NCBI GenBank assembly: GCA_030613125.1
Contig: JAUWMO010000217.1
Span: forward strand, 1-5,970
Length of the DNA stretch: 5,970 bases
DNA from: Bacteroidota bacterium
Lineage (GTDB): Bacteria; Bacteroidota; Bacteroidia; Bacteroidales; VadinHA17
Direction: 5' to 3'
This document shows, piece after piece, positions 5,515 to 5,970 of the stretch. The notes below the pieces were generated by a model. It was not told the origin of the DNA. It made no database searches and worked only from the letters and a program-made list of their open reading frames with translations. Both the position numbers and the translations under genes were made by a program. Positions within the stretch are counted from its first letter, which is position 1. Every line of letters starts with the position of its first letter.

Positions 5515-5970
5515 ATGGAAGCAATTAAGAAAACCTTAAGGGACTATCCATTTGCCAGATGGATTGTTCTTGTTTTGATCAGTTTACTAACGTTTGGTAC
5601 ATACTGGTTTCAGGATTTTTATTCAGGTTTAAAAGGATTAATGGAATCACAATTGAATTTCAGCAGTAGTGATTTTGGATTGTTGATCAGTTCAACCACC
5701 TGGTTAAACCTGGCAGGTGGTATCATTATTGGTGGGATAATACTTGACAAGTGGGGTATACGGCTTGCAGGAGGTATATTTGGTGGTCTTGCTTTGCTTG
5801 GTGCTTTCCTTAACTGGCTGGGTGGGAGTGGACTTATATCAGATAATCCTAATACACAGTTAGCCATCATGATGGCCGGACGTATGTTATTTGGTCCCGG
5901 ACTTGAAGTAGTATGTGTAACAGTGAGCAAAACAATAGTAAAATGGTTTAAAGGTTATGAACTGGCACTT
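5515..5970 (+). CDS. MFS permease, N-terminal part, MFSD1-like; truncated by window edge
   Basis: The frame is open from ATG 5515 to the window end, giving 152 codons that cover about the first four membrane helices of an expected twelve. After a short cytoplasmic N-terminus, hydrophobic segments lie near 16-35, 54-77, 84-102 and 115-138. The loop after TM2 has the MFS motif-A remnant LDKWGIR (77-83, Asp78 and Arg83). The segment GRMLFGPGLEVVCV followed by SKTIVKWFKGYELAL (122-152) resembles the TM4/TM5 region of the eukaryotic MFSD1 group, where GR-FGIGGE...WFKGKEL is typical. MFSD1 is a lysosomal dipeptide uniporter, so peptide transport is one possibility, but four helices cannot fix a substrate. 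It is an inner-membrane protein. No ATG lies further upstream close by, and the N-terminus has a normal MFS length. Confidence 0.85.
   Translation, partial: MEAIKKTLRDYPFARWIVLVLISLLTFGTYWFQDFYSGLKGLMESQLNFSSSDFGLLISSTTWLNLAGGIIIGGIILDKWGIRLAGGIFGGLALLGAFLNWLGGSGLISDNPNTQLAIMMAGRMLFGPGLEVVCVTVSKTIVKWFKGYELAL

Overview
The window looks like chromosomal DNA from a Bacteroidota organism, most likely within or near the Bacteroidales/Marinilabiliales. Four things support this. The DNA is AT-rich. Matches to the Bacteroidota -7 promoter element (TAnnTTTG) lie in the intergenic gaps, with little Shine-Dalgarno signal. One gene encodes a DUF4831-type lipoprotein, a family essentially confined to this phylum. 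The POT-type transporter has insertions that I associate from memory with Bacteroidota members. No rRNA, tRNA, CRISPR array, transposase or phage gene was seen.

Layout, left to right. (1) Positions 1-1377, minus strand: a POT/PTR2-family transporter whose C-terminus lies outside the window. (2) Positions 1378-1593: a divergent promoter region. (3) Positions 1594-3123, plus strand: full-length bifunctional NAD(P)H-hydrate repair enzyme Nnr, with epimerase and ADP-dependent dehydratase domains. (4) Positions 3124-3362: a spacer with a promoter-like box, an 11-bp inverted repeat and a possible 22-codon micro-ORF. (5) Positions 3363-4469, plus strand: a DUF4831 lipoprotein of unknown function. 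(6) Positions 4470-4785: a non-coding, unusually G-rich island between convergent genes. It holds an 8-bp-period degenerate tandem repeat, an oppositely oriented relative of that repeat, and a 14-bp direct repeat. (7) Positions 4786-5316, minus strand: an exported thioredoxin-fold protein with a WCGWC active site. (8) Positions 5317-5514: a second divergent promoter region. (9) Positions 5515-5970, plus strand: the N-terminal part of an MFS permease that resembles the MFSD1-like branch.

The genes do not form one obvious pathway. Nnr is a housekeeping metabolite-repair enzyme, the DUF4831 protein is probably an envelope lipoprotein, and the thioredoxin-like protein is probably periplasmic. The two transporters at the edges belong to families with known peptide-transporting members. 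The left one, however, lacks several residues that define classical proton-coupled peptide uptake.

I see no strong case for a wholly new multi-gene system. The observations most worth a second look are the divergent POT transporter (altered ExxER motif, altered TM7 acid, extra periplasmic insertion and extra hairpin), the octamer-repeat island, and the structured leader before the DUF4831 gene.
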